DNA from: Rhizobium sp. WYCCWR10014
GTDB taxonomy: Bacteria; Pseudomonadota; Alphaproteobacteria; Rhizobiales; Rhizobiaceae
NCBI RefSeq assembly: GCF_001657485.1
Contig: NZ_LXFU01000028.1
Span: 1-64,000 of the forward strand
Direction: 5' to 3'
Length of the DNA: 64,000 nucleotides
Shown here: in pieces, positions 8,287 through 17,359 of the stretch
How positions within the stretch are numbered: the first letter of the stretch is position 1
How the letters are laid out: every line of letters starts with the position of its first letter
Made by a program: the position numbers and the translations under genes
Notes under the pieces: generated by a model
Seen by the model: only the letters and a program-made list of their open reading frames with translations
Database searches by the model: none
What the model was told of the DNA's origin: nothing

Positions 8287-10413
8287 ATGGCCCAGGCCAT
8301 TCAGAAAATCACCCTCAGTGCAGCCCGGGATATTCCCTTCAACAAGCTGGTGCTCAGCCAGCAGAACGTCCGCAAGATCAAGGCAGGCGTCTCGATCGAG
8401 GACCTGGCGGAGGACATCGCCCATCGCGGGCTGCTCACCAGCCTCAACGTCCGCCCCGAACTCGACGACGATGGCAACGAGACGGGAAGTTATCGGATTC
8501 CGGCCGGCGGACGCCGTTATCGCGCCCTCGAGCGCCTTGTCGCGCAGAAGCGATTGGCCAAAACCGCCGGCGTTCCCTGCATCGTCAGCCAAGGCGAAAC
8601 CCTCGAAGTCGAGGACTCGCTCGCCGAAAACGTCCAACGCGTCAGCCTTCATCCGCTCGATCAGTTCCGCGCCTTCCAGACCTTGCGCGAGCAGGGGCTT
8701 GGCGAAGAGGAGATCGCCGCGCGCTTCTTCGTTTCGGTCGCGACGGTCAGGCAGCGGCTTCGGTTGGCATCCGTCTCACCGCGGCTTCTCGATCTTTATG
8801 CCGAGGATGAGATGACGCTCGAACAGATCATGGCGTTCTCAATCACCAACGACCACGTTCGCCAGGAGCAAGTCTGGGACACGATCTCGCGTTCGCATAG
8901 CCGCGAGCCCTATTACGTCCGTCGGCTGCTGACCGAAACCGCAATCCGTGCCAGCGACCGCCGCGCCGTCTATGTCGGCATCGAAGCCTACGAGGCCGCA
9001 GGCGGTGTGACCATGCGCGATCTGTTCGAGCAGGACCAGGGCGGCTGGCTGCAGGATCCGGCGCTGCTGGAGCAGCTTGTGATGGAAAAGCTCAAGGCTG
9101 ACGCCGAGGCAATTCGGATAAGCGGGGGCTGGAAATGGGTCGAAGCCGCCTTCGACTTCCCTTACGGCCACACGTCCGGCCTGCGCCGCGTCTATGGCGA
9201 GCAGGCCGAAATGACTGAAGATGAACTGGCCCGCTATGACGCGACCCGCGCCGAATACGACAAGCTCGATGCAGAGTATGCGGAGGCAAACGAATACTCG
9301 GAAGCGACCGAACAGGAGCTCGAGGAACTCGGCAGCGAACTCGACCGGCTCAACGACCGGCCATTCGTCTTCGATCCTCAGGATATTGCTCGCGGCGGCG
9401 TCTTCGTGTCGCTCGGCGCCAGTGGCGAGATCAAGATCGAACGAGGCTTCGTGCGTCCCGAGGACGAGCCGCAGGCTGAGGTCGATCCGTCGACTGATGG
9501 CGGCGACGGTCGTGCCGATCATGGCAGTGCTCTTGCGGTAACCGGCGCGGCCGGCGGCGAGGACACCCAACCGGACGACGAGGACGAAGCGATCAAGCCG
9601 CTTCCGGACCGTCTGGTTCTCGATCTGACGGCGGCGCGCACCGTCGCGCTACGCAATGCGTTGGCAAACAATCCTGTCATCGCCTTTATCGGCGTGCTGC
9701 ATGCCCTCGTCCTGAAGACCTTCTACGTCTATGGTTCCGATTCGTGCCTGGAGGTGACGCTGCAAAGCGCTCGCTTCAGCCAGACGCCCGGCCTCGGCGA
9801 TACAGTCTGGGCGAAGGAGATCGATCAGCGGCACGATGGCTGGGGCCAGGATCTTCCCAAAGATCCAAACGATCTCTGGGATTTCCTGATCAAGCTCGAC
9901 GAGGTCAGCCGCCAGGCATTGTTCGCGCATTGCACCTCCTTGTCGGTCAACGCGGTGATCGAACCCTGGAACAAGCGGGCTCGGGCGATTGCCCACGCTG
10001 AGCAGCTGGCCCGCTCGATCGGTTTCGACATGGTGGAAGCCGGTTGGACGTCGACCGCCGACAACTATCTCGGCCGCGTCACCAAGGCCCGCATCCTGCA
10101 GGCAGTTCGAGAAGCCAAGGGTGACCAGGCGGCGGAGCTGATTGGCCATCTCAAGAAGACCGACATGGCCCGCGAGGCCGAACGGCTGATGACAGGCAGC
10201 AGTTGGTTGCCTGAACCCCTTCGCATGATGGTCGAGGGAGGCACCATCGAACACAACGCTGTCGGAGACACCATCGGGTCCGACGAGGGCGAGACAATCT
10301 TCGAAGCTCAGGACCTACCGGTCTTCCTGCTCGATGAGCCGGAAACGTCGGACGACGACACCGGCGATACGGAGAGGGAGATCGGCGGCGAGCATCTCGC
10401 CGCCGCCGAATAG
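8287..10413 (+). CDS. Large ParB/Spo0J-domain protein
   Basis: 708 aa, far longer than partition ParB (about 300). The N-terminal ParB nuclease-like domain is clear: 'DLAEDIAHRGLLTSLNVRP', 'IPAGGRRYRALERLV', 'SLAENVQRVSLHPLDQFRAF', followed by a KorB-like HTH ('GEEEIAARFFVSVATVRQRLRLA'). The long C-terminal part is acidic with a coiled-coil-like stretch ('YDKLDAEYAEANEYSEATEQELEEL' region, about 315-355). It is not next to a ParA gene and is followed by DUF932 and methyltransferase-helicase genes, a module common on alphaproteobacterial plasmids. A DNA-loading or nuclease role is possible; partition is less likely since repAB is present. Confidence 0.85.
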   Translation: MAQAIQKITLSAARDIPFNKLVLSQQNVRKIKAGVSIEDLAEDIAHRGLLTSLNVRPELDDDGNETGSYRIPAGGRRYRALERLVAQKRLAKTAGVPCIVSQGETLEVEDSLAENVQRVSLHPLDQFRAFQTLREQGLGEEEIAARFFVSVATVRQRLRLASVSPRLLDLYAEDEMTLEQIMAFSITNDHVRQEQVWDTISRSHSREPYYVRRLLTETAIRASDRRAVYVGIEAYEAAGGVTMRDLFEQDQGGWLQDPALLEQLVMEKLKADAEAIRISGGWKWVEAAFDFPYGHTSGLRRVYGEQAEMTEDELARYDATRAEYDKLDAEYAEANEYSEATEQELEELGSELDRLNDRPFVFDPQDIARGGVFVSLGASGEIKIERGFVRPEDEPQAEVDPSTDGGDGRADHGSALAVTGAAGGEDTQPDDEDEAIKPLPDRLVLDLTAARTVALRNALANNPVIAFIGVLHALVLKTFYVYGSDSCLEVTLQSARFSQTPGLGDTVWAKEIDQRHDGWGQDLPKDPNDLWDFLIKLDEVSRQALFAHCTSLSVNAVIEPWNKRARAIAHAEQLARSIGFDMVEAGWTSTADNYLGRVTKARILQAVREAKGDQAAELIGHLKKTDMAREAERLMTGSSWLPEPLRMMVEGGTIEHNAVGDTIGSDEGETIFEAQDLPVFLLDEPETSDDDTGDTEREIGGEHLAAAE

Positions 10414-10465
10414 TGACCCGACTCAGCCTGACCCGATCGTCATTGCGGTCGGGTCCTTTTCCCAA

Positions 10466-10492
10466 TAGCCCGGCCATCGCGCCGGGCTTTTC
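10466..10492 (+). terminator. GC hairpin with T tract in parB-like/10510 spacer
   Basis: GCCCGGC (10468-10474) pairs with GCCGGGC (10481-10487), loop CATCGC, then CTTTTCC. It has the form of a weak intrinsic terminator but sits only 20 bp before the next start codon, so it may instead be an attenuator or mRNA-stabilising stem. Near-identical stems precede the next two genes. Confidence 0.6.
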
Positions 10493-10509
10493 CGTTTCAG
10501 GAGGCACCT

Positions 10510-11166
10510 ATGCCTGACTTCACCATCGAGACCACCTATCACCTGCCGGTCTTCCGGCATCGCACCCATTCCGCTGACACGCTGGACGCGGCCTGCCGTG
10601 CCGCTATCGAGGACGACACTTGGGATATCGCCGAGACGGACTTCGATTCCTCGGGCGCAATTCATGTCACCGGCATCTGGGACGGTGCACATGCGGCCTA
10701 TGCGGGTCCGCCGATCCAGATCCCCCAGCAATTCAACGAACCTGTTCAGCGCCGGGCGCGTCACTTCGAGATCCTGCTCGGATTGCTGAAGATCCTGTTC
10801 GATGATGTCGGTGCTGCCCGGCCACGTCGCTCGATTGGCTCGCTCGATCTGCCTGGGCGATTACACGAGGAGAAGCCATTCTCGCCGGAGACCCGGATCC
10901 TGAAGAAGCCGGTCAATCCGCCAAAGCCTTCCCACGTCCTGGTCAGGCTGCAGGAGGGTGGTGTGCGCGACGCAATCACCGCGGTGCTCGAAGTCGACCC
11001 GAGCTTTAAGGGTTTAACATCCGAGGCGGTGACCGACGACGAGATCCATGCTGCATGCCTCTCTGTCGCCACCACGATGGATTTTTCCGACATGGTCGGG
11101 AACGCCGAATTCCAGGCGGCGCTCTTGGCAATCCGGTCGGCGCACCGCCGGCTGGCTTCCGATTGA
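10510..11166 (+). CDS. Hypothetical protein of the ParB/DUF932 module
   Basis: 218 aa with an AGGAGG ribosome site before ATG 10510. No motif was recognised. The N-terminal half (to residue 75) is acidic with aromatic residues ('TTYHLPVFRHRTHSAD', 'DDTWDIAETDFDSSGAIHVTG'); the C-terminal half is helical and ends in 'AALLAIRSAHRRLASD'. Conserved placement between a ParB-like and a DUF932 gene suggests a role in the same unknown plasmid process. Confidence 0.8.
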   Translation: MPDFTIETTYHLPVFRHRTHSADTLDAACRAAIEDDTWDIAETDFDSSGAIHVTGIWDGAHAAYAGPPIQIPQQFNEPVQRRARHFEILLGLLKILFDDVGAARPRRSIGSLDLPGRLHEEKPFSPETRILKKPVNPPKPSHVLVRLQEGGVRDAITAVLEVDPSFKGLTSEAVTDDEIHAACLSVATTMDFSDMVGNAEFQAALLAIRSAHRRLASD

Positions 11167-11195
11167 TTCCTCTTCCCAGCATCCTTCTCAACCTC

Positions 11196-11217
11196 GCCCG
11201 GCCATCGCGCCGGGTTT
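11196..11217 (+). terminator. GC hairpin in 10510/DUF932 spacer
   Basis: GCCCGGC (11196-11202), loop CATCGC, GCCGGG (11209-11214), then TTTC. Loop and stem are the same as at 10468, although the flanking sequences differ. It ends 22 bp before the DUF932 start codon. Confidence 0.55.
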
Positions 11218-11238
11218 CTGCTTATAAGGAGACAGCTT

Positions 11239-12429
11239 ATGACCACTCTCACCTCCAACAACCTGTCCGCCCGATCCGCCTTCAAGGTCGATATCTCCCG
11301 CGGCGAACGGATCGGCCGCGTTTCGTCCGAATGGTTTTCCCGTCCTGACGATGAACGCTTCCTGTCGCTGAGCGATCTCTACGACACCGTCCGGTCCCGC
11401 GCCGAACGCGCCCATGCCCGAACGATCGAAAGCGCTGCGATCCGCGTCGAAGCAACGCGCGACAATGCCGAGCGGCTTGAGCTTCTCGTTCCAGGTCAGC
11501 GCCAAACGATCGCACCGACCCACTGGAGCTACGGCCAGCTTTGCAGCCTCGTGGGTGCTCCCGCCACCTATATGCGGCAACTGCCGGCGCCGCTTGCGGC
11601 GATCAACCTGCAGCATGGCCTGCTCAATCACCGCGCCGAGCTCGTCAAGACGCTTGAGATGGATGACGGCCGGCTGGAACTGCGCGCGGTGACCGGACCG
11701 GAATACGGTCGCATCTGGGACCACGAACTGGTCTCAGCGGTGATGAAGATCGCCGGTAACGGGACCGGCGATACGATGTGGAAAGTACCGGGCGTTCTCG
11801 ACTGGGCGACGATGTCCCACAATCCTTTCGTCGACATCACCAAGGACACGACGACGCTTTATGGCAGCGACCGCGACGTCTTCCTGTTTCTGGTTGACGA
11901 CACCCATCCGATCGAAGCCGGACGCCTGCCGAACGGCGAGCCCGACCTCTATTTCCGCGGCTTCTACGCCTGGAACTCGGAAGTTGGATCGAAGACGCTC
12001 GGCATCGCCTCCTTCTATTTGCGAGCGGTCTGCGCCAACCGCAATCTCTGGGGCACGGAGAATTTCGAGGAAATCACCATCCGGCATTCGAAATTTGCTG
12101 CTCAGCGGTTCGCGCATGAAGCAGCACCCGCGCTGACCACCTTCGCCAATTCGTCGCCTGCGCCCTTCATCGCCGGCATCAGGGCGGCGCGCGAGCGGAT
12201 CGTCGCGCGCGAGGACGACGACCGCGAAAACTTCCTGCGCCGGCGCGGATTTTCGAAAGGCGAGACCGGCAAGGTGATCGAGATGGTGCTGTCGGAGGAG
12301 GGACGGCCACCGGAGTCAGTCTTCGATTTCGTGCAGGGCATCACCGCGCTGGCGCGCACCAAGACCAATCAGGACACGCGTCTCGAACTCGAAGGCAAAG
12401 CGAAGAAGCTGCTCGAGAGCGCTGCCTGA
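11239..12429 (+). CDS. DUF932-domain protein
   Basis: 396 aa, start ATG 11239 after AAGGAG. It carries DUF932 signatures: 'LSLSDLYDTVRSRAERAHART', 'HWSYGQLCSLVGAPATYMRQLP', 'RAVTGPEYGRIWDHELVSAV' and 'YFRGFYAWNSEVGSKTLGIASFYLRAVCANRNLWG'. DUF932 proteins are frequent on plasmids and phages; some are called LGT or phage-recombinase-associated, but the biochemical role is not settled. Here it lies in a run of plasmid accessory genes and probably shares their function in protecting or processing transferred DNA. Confidence 0.9.
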   Translation: MTTLTSNNLSARSAFKVDISRGERIGRVSSEWFSRPDDERFLSLSDLYDTVRSRAERAHARTIESAAIRVEATRDNAERLELLVPGQRQTIAPTHWSYGQLCSLVGAPATYMRQLPAPLAAINLQHGLLNHRAELVKTLEMDDGRLELRAVTGPEYGRIWDHELVSAVMKIAGNGTGDTMWKVPGVLDWATMSHNPFVDITKDTTTLYGSDRDVFLFLVDDTHPIEAGRLPNGEPDLYFRGFYAWNSEVGSKTLGIASFYLRAVCANRNLWGTENFEEITIRHSKFAAQRFAHEAAPALTTFANSSPAPFIAGIRAARERIVAREDDDRENFLRRRGFSKGETGKVIEMVLSEEGRPPESVFDFVQGITALARTKTNQDTRLELEGKAKKLLESAA

Positions 12430-12493
12430 CATGTTCATGCGCCCCTGGCTCAGGCCCGGCCGCGTCTGCAAATCCCATCGTCGTCATCCCAGA

Positions 12494-12512
12494 GCCCGGT
12501 CAAGCGCCGGGC
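12494..12512 (+). terminator. GC hairpin before DUF6117-like gene
   Basis: GCCCGG (12494-12499) pairs with CCGGGC (12507-12512), followed after two bases by ATTTT. It is the third spacer hairpin of this kind in the block and again precedes a start codon by about 22 bp. Confidence 0.5.
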
Positions 12513-12534
12513 CTCATTTTGTCTGGAGCACCCA

Positions 12535-12789
12535 ATGGCTATCCCCGATCATGCCCGCACAAACTTCGACACGCTGCTGCGCGCCGCAGCCGATGGCAAT
12601 CTCGCTCTGTTGGAATGCCTCGATGCCGCTACACGCGAGCCGCGTTACGTGCTCTGCGCTGTCGGCCGCACCAATGGCGAATACGTCTTTACGCCATTCG
12701 GCCATCTCGCCGACGGCAATCCTTACGACGCCTATCTGCCACCTAATCCTGACGATTCGACGGGCTTCATCGTAAGCGCGACGACCTAA
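12535..12789 (+). CDS. Small conserved plasmid protein (DUF6117-like)
   Basis: 84 aa, ATG 12535 with TGGAG upstream. Sequence 'NFDTLLRAAADGNLALLECLDAATREPRYVLCAVGR' is typical of a short family found beside DUF932 and methylase-helicase genes. It is acidic, has no membrane segment and no known function. The family name is from memory of similar operons, so treat it as tentative. Confidence 0.75.
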   Translation: MAIPDHARTNFDTLLRAAADGNLALLECLDAATREPRYVLCAVGRTNGEYVFTPFGHLADGNPYDAYLPPNPDDSTGFIVSATT

Positions 12790-12916
12790 TCCTGACGATC
12801 GCCAGCAGTTCAAGCTGGCGATCCCAATCCCTCCCTGGCTGCCCGATTTCGTTCCTCCGACCTTCGGCAGGACGCTGGGCTCCGCTGTTCTTTCCTCACT
12901 CTTGGAGCATCCTTCG

Positions 12917-15900
12917 ATGAATATCATCTCGCATCCTCAGAACATTTCCACCACTCCACGATCTCACGTCGCAAGCAGCGCTGAAGGCCTCATGGACGCT
13001 GCTGCCCAAGTCATGTTTCTTTTGGAACGGGGCAAAACTGTCGCCACCACAGACTTGCGGCAAATCATGAACAAGATTTTCGGCGGCAGCGACGCCGAGG
13101 GCGCCTGGCTCTGGAAGGAGGCCTATGAGGCGACTGAAATCGCCCAGGTGCTGTTCCTCCGCAAATTCCGCGCGATCGTATCCGGAACCCAGTCGCCCCA
13201 AGCGACGCTAGCAATGCTGACGAAAGTGGCAAACCTCATACCGACCCATACACGCCGATCCGAGGAGAGCCAGGCACGACAGCAATTCTCGACCCCGATC
13301 CCGCTTGCCTACGTCGTATCTCGTGCTGCCGGCGTCATAGCCGCTGACGTGGTGCTCGAGCCGTCGGCTGGGACCGGCATGATGGCGATCTTTGCGGAGC
13401 TTGCAGGCGCACGCTTGGCGCTCAACGAATATGCGGTGGTCCGGTACTCGCTGCTACAGCGGCTTTTCCCTGGCGTTCCGGTATCGCAGCACGATGCCGC
13501 GCATATCGACGATTACCTCGATCGTTCCATTCGACCGACCGTGGTGCTGATGAACCCGCCTTTCTCAGCCGGCGTTCACGTCGAAGGTCGCGTGGCAGAT
13601 GCCGCCTGGCGGCATCTGGCCTCCGCATTCGCGCGCCTTGCTCCCGGTGGCCGACTTGTCGCGATCACCGGCGCGAGCCTCTCTCCCGACAATCCCGCAT
13701 GGCGGGACGTTTTCGTGCGGCTGCAGGAGAAGGGTACGGTCCTGTTCACCGCAGCGATCGACGGGAGCATCTATGCCCGGCATGGAACGACGAAGGAAAC
13801 GCGCCTGATCGTGATCGACAAGATCCAGGCGGGCGATCCTTCGAAGCTGGTGACGTCGAAGGGTACCGCGCACGATCTCGAAACACTGCTCACCTGGATC
13901 ACCGGCCTTCCGCCCCGCGCGCCCGCGGCGGCGTCGAACTCCATCGGTGCGCTCTCCAACGGTAGCCTGCGCGCGGACACGATGCGTCCAGCAGCGGTTG
14001 CCGCCCCGGCGTATCGCCCCGCGGTCGGAGGACAGGCGCAGCCTGCAGCAACGGTCCGTCCGATACCCGTCGATGACGAGATCATCGAACTCTCCTACGA
14101 ACTGCGGGACGCTCGGCCGAAGGATGAGGCAAACGCTGCTGACGGTATCTACGAGACCTACCGGCTGCAGTCGATCCACGTTCCCGACGCAAAACCTCAT
14201 CCTGACACGCTGGTCGAATCGGTTGCGATGGCCTCGGTCGCACCGCCGAAGCCGAGCTATCGCCCGCACCTGCCGAAGCGCATCGTCACCAACGGTGATC
14301 TCTCCGACGCCCAGCTCGAAAGCGTCATCTATGCCGGCGAAGCCCATTCCCGTTACCTCGCTGGCCATTGGAGCGCCGATGCCTCCTTCGACAATCTCAA
14401 GGCTGTGGCGCCCGACGTTGAGGATGCCGTTCGTTTTCGCCGTGGGTGGTTTCTCGGCGACGGAACCGGGGCCGGCAAGGGCCGCCAGGCTGCCGGCATC
14501 ATTCTCGACAACTGGCTGAAGGGCCGCCGTCGCCACGTCTGGATTTCCAAGTCAGACAAGCTGATCGAGGACGCGCAGCGCGACTGGAGCGCGTTGGGCC
14601 AAGAAAAGCTGCTGGTCACACCTCTGTCCCGTTTCCGGCAGGGCAAGCCGATCAAGCTGGAGGAAGGCATCCTCTTCACCACCTTTGCGACGCTGCGCAG
14701 CGATGAGCGCGAGGGCAAGCGATCACGGGTTCAGCAGATCGTCGACTGGTTAGGTCAAGAGGCGGGGAGCGGCAAAGACGGGACTGGAAATGCAAAGAGC
14801 TTCGATGGTGTTGTCGTCTTTGACGAAGGCCACGCCATGGCCAATGCCGCCGGCGGCAAGACTGAGCGCGGCGACAAGGCGGCATCGCAACAGGGCAGGG
14901 CGGGACTTCGCCTGCAACGTGCCGTTCCGGACGCCCGCGTCGTCTACGTCTCGGCAACCGGCGCAACAGACGTTGAATCCCTTGCTTATGCCGAACGACT
15001 CGGTCTCTGGGGCAGCAGCGACTTTCCCTTCCCGAGCCGCTCCGAGTTCATCGCGGCTATCGAGGATGGCGGTGTTGCGGCGATGGAAGTGCTGGCCCGA
15101 GACTTGAAGGCAATGGGTCTCTACGCATCGCGGTCGCTCTCCTTCGAGGGCGTCGAATATGAGATCCTCGAGCACGAGCTCACCGAGGAACAGATCCGCA
15201 TCTACGACGCCTATGCCGAGGTGTTCCAGGTCATCCACAACCATCTCGATGCTGCCATGGAGGCGTCCGGCATAATCGGCAAAACCGGGACGTTGAACAG
15301 ACAAGCCAAGGCGGCCGCACGTTCGGCCTTCGAGAGCTCGAAGCAGCGCTTCTTCAATCATCTCCTCACCAGCATGAAGACGCCGGCATTGCTCGCGGTG
15401 ACCGCCGGGGATTTGGAGGACGGCCATGCCGCCATCATCCAGATCGTCTCGACGGGCGCGGCTTTGACCGAGCGCCGGCTGGCACAGATCCCGACCGAGG
15501 AATGGGGCGATCTGCAGGTCGACGTGACGCCGCGGGAATATGTCATCGACTACCTCATGCACTCCTTTCCCGTGCAGCTCTTCGAGGAATTCTCCGACGC
15601 TGAGGGCAATCTCAGCTCCCGGCCTGTTCATGACGCAAACGGCAACCCAGTGATCTGCCGGGAGGCCGAACGCCGCCGCGACGAACTGGTCGAAACCTTG
15701 GGCAGCCTGGCGGCGATCCCGACGGCTCTCGACCAGATCGTCCAGCACTTCGGCACCAGCCAGGTCGCCGAGATCACCGGCCGCTCGCGCCGCATCGTTC
15801 GCCGCGAAGACGGCAGCACGATCGCCCGCTATGCCGTGCAGAACCGGCCGGGCAGCGCCAATCTCGACGAGGCCCGCGCCTTCATGGACGACGAGAAAGG

Positions 15901-17347
15901 CATTCTCGTCTTCAGCGACGCCGGCGGGACCGGCAGATCCTATCACGCCGATCTCACGGCAAAAAATCAGCGCCTGCGTCTCCACAACCTTCTGGAAGCC
16001 GGGTGGCGCGCCGACGTGGCGATCCAAGGCCTCGGGCGCAGCCATCGCACCAACCAGAAACAGCCGCCGCGCTTCCGGATGATTGCTACCAACGTCAAGG
16101 CGGAGAGGCGGTTCTTGTCGACCATCGCCCGGCGTCTCGACACGCTTGGCGCCATCACCCGTGGCCAGCGTCAGACCGGCGGGCAGGGCATGTTTCGCAG
16201 CGAAGACAATCTTGAATCCCAATATGCCCGCGACGCGCTGCGGCAATTCTACGGACTGCTGCATGCTGGCAGGATCGAAGGCTGCTCGCTGGAAACGTTC
16301 GAAAGCATCACCGGCCTGTCGCTGACATCAGAGGAGGGCGGATTGAAGGATGAGCTGCCACCCATCCAGACCTTCCTCAATCGCATGCTGGCGCTGACCA
16401 TCACCATGCAGAACGTGCTGTTCGAGGCCTTCGAGCAGCTGCTCGCCGCCCGCATCGAGGGGGCGATTGCTGCCGGCATTTACGACAAGGGCCTGGAGAC
16501 GATCACCGCAGACAGCATGACGGTCACCGACCGCCGGCTGATCTACACGCATCCGGTCACCGGCGCGCGGTCGCATCTCTTGACCATCGAGCGCAGGGAT
16601 CGCAATGCGCCGATGCAGCTCGAGGACGTTCAGACCCTTGTGAGCCAGGATCCGCGCGCGAAGCTGATGATCAACGGCAAGTCGGGCCGGGCAGCCGTGA
16701 CGGTCCCGACCCGCTCCATCATGCTGGAAGACGGCTCCATTCAGCCGCGCGTCTCGCTAATCCGGCCGACGGATGAGCTCCGCTTCGAAGTCCGGCAGCT
16801 CGAAGAGACCAGCTGGCAGGAAATAGACGAGCAGGCTTTCGCAAATGCCTGGGATGCCGAGGTTGCCGCCGTGCCCGAATTCTCGACGTCCACGGTGCAC
16901 ATCGTCAGCGGATTGCTGCTGCCGATCTGGAAACTGCTGCCACAGGATTTCTGCCGGGTGCGGCGTCTGCAGACCGATGACGGCGAGCGGATCGTCGGCC
17001 GCGTCATTGCTCCGGATCGGCTCGCTGGCCTTTGCCGCAACTTCGGGATCGATCAGACGCAAGTGCTGAGCGGCGACCAAGCGTGGGCGGCGCTGGTCGA
17101 CGGATCCTCGATTGTCGGTCTTGCCGGTGACATGACGCTCCGCCGCGTGCGTGTGATGAACGAGTACCGCGTCGAACTGACCGGCTTTACCGACGGCATG
17201 CGCGACTGGCTGCGGTCTATCGGCCTGTTCTCCGAGATGATCAATTGGAAGCTGCGCTTCTTCGTGCCGCTGACAGATGAGGGTGCGGAGATACTGTCGA
17301 AGCTGATGCAGCGTCATCGCCTCATCGACATTGCGCGCCGGTCGTGA
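12917..17347 (+). CDS. Adenine methyltransferase-SF2 helicase fusion (DarB/strawberry-notch type)
   Basis: 1476 aa from ATG 12917 (TTGGAG upstream). Residues about 120-310 form a SAM methyltransferase: 'VLEPSAGTGMMAIFAELAGARLALNE' (motif I) and catalytic NPPF (213-216), the form used by N6-adenine enzymes. Residues about 490-1050 form an SF2 helicase with Walker A GDGTGAGKG (514-522), DEGH (636-639), a 'VYVSATGA' motif III and a C-terminal strawberry-notch half ('VFSDAGGTGRSYHADLTAKNQ', 'GLGRSHRTNQ'). The same domain order occurs in DarB of phage P1, which protects incoming DNA from restriction. Protection of this plasmid during conjugation is the likeliest role, by inference. Confidence 0.9.
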   Translation: MNIISHPQNISTTPRSHVASSAEGLMDAAAQVMFLLERGKTVATTDLRQIMNKIFGGSDAEGAWLWKEAYEATEIAQVLFLRKFRAIVSGTQSPQATLAMLTKVANLIPTHTRRSEESQARQQFSTPIPLAYVVSRAAGVIAADVVLEPSAGTGMMAIFAELAGARLALNEYAVVRYSLLQRLFPGVPVSQHDAAHIDDYLDRSIRPTVVLMNPPFSAGVHVEGRVADAAWRHLASAFARLAPGGRLVAITGASLSPDNPAWRDVFVRLQEKGTVLFTAAIDGSIYARHGTTKETRLIVIDKIQAGDPSKLVTSKGTAHDLETLLTWITGLPPRAPAAASNSIGALSNGSLRADTMRPAAVAAPAYRPAVGGQAQPAATVRPIPVDDEIIELSYELRDARPKDEANAADGIYETYRLQSIHVPDAKPHPDTLVESVAMASVAPPKPSYRPHLPKRIVTNGDLSDAQLESVIYAGEAHSRYLAGHWSADASFDNLKAVAPDVEDAVRFRRGWFLGDGTGAGKGRQAAGIILDNWLKGRRRHVWISKSDKLIEDAQRDWSALGQEKLLVTPLSRFRQGKPIKLEEGILFTTFATLRSDEREGKRSRVQQIVDWLGQEAGSGKDGTGNAKSFDGVVVFDEGHAMANAAGGKTERGDKAASQQGRAGLRLQRAVPDARVVYVSATGATDVESLAYAERLGLWGSSDFPFPSRSEFIAAIEDGGVAAMEVLARDLKAMGLYASRSLSFEGVEYEILEHELTEEQIRIYDAYAEVFQVIHNHLDAAMEASGIIGKTGTLNRQAKAAARSAFESSKQRFFNHLLTSMKTPALLAVTAGDLEDGHAAIIQIVSTGAALTERRLAQIPTEEWGDLQVDVTPREYVIDYLMHSFPVQLFEEFSDAEGNLSSRPVHDANGNPVICREAERRRDELVETLGSLAAIPTALDQIVQHFGTSQVAEITGRSRRIVRREDGSTIARYAVQNRPGSANLDEARAFMDDEKGILVFSDAGGTGRSYHADLTAKNQRLRLHNLLEAGWRADVAIQGLGRSHRTNQKQPPRFRMIATNVKAERRFLSTIARRLDTLGAITRGQRQTGGQGMFRSEDNLESQYARDALRQFYGLLHAGRIEGCSLETFESITGLSLTSEEGGLKDELPPIQTFLNRMLALTITMQNVLFEAFEQLLAARIEGAIAAGIYDKGLETITADSMTVTDRRLIYTHPVTGARSHLLTIERRDRNAPMQLEDVQTLVSQDPRAKLMINGKSGRAAVTVPTRSIMLEDGSIQPRVSLIRPTDELRFEVRQLEETSWQEIDEQAFANAWDAEVAAVPEFSTSTVHIVSGLLLPIWKLLPQDFCRVRRLQTDDGERIVGRVIAPDRLAGLCRNFGIDQTQVLSGDQAWAALVDGSSIVGLAGDMTLRRVRVMNEYRVELTGFTDGMRDWLRSIGLFSEMINWKLRFFVPLTDEGAEILSKLMQRHRLIDIARRS

Positions 17348-17359
17348 CGGAGGTCTGCC

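Noticed and set aside
14750..16264. 504-codon minus-strand frame inside the methyltransferase-helicase
   Set aside because: It lies wholly opposite clear helicase motifs; a result of high GC at third positions.
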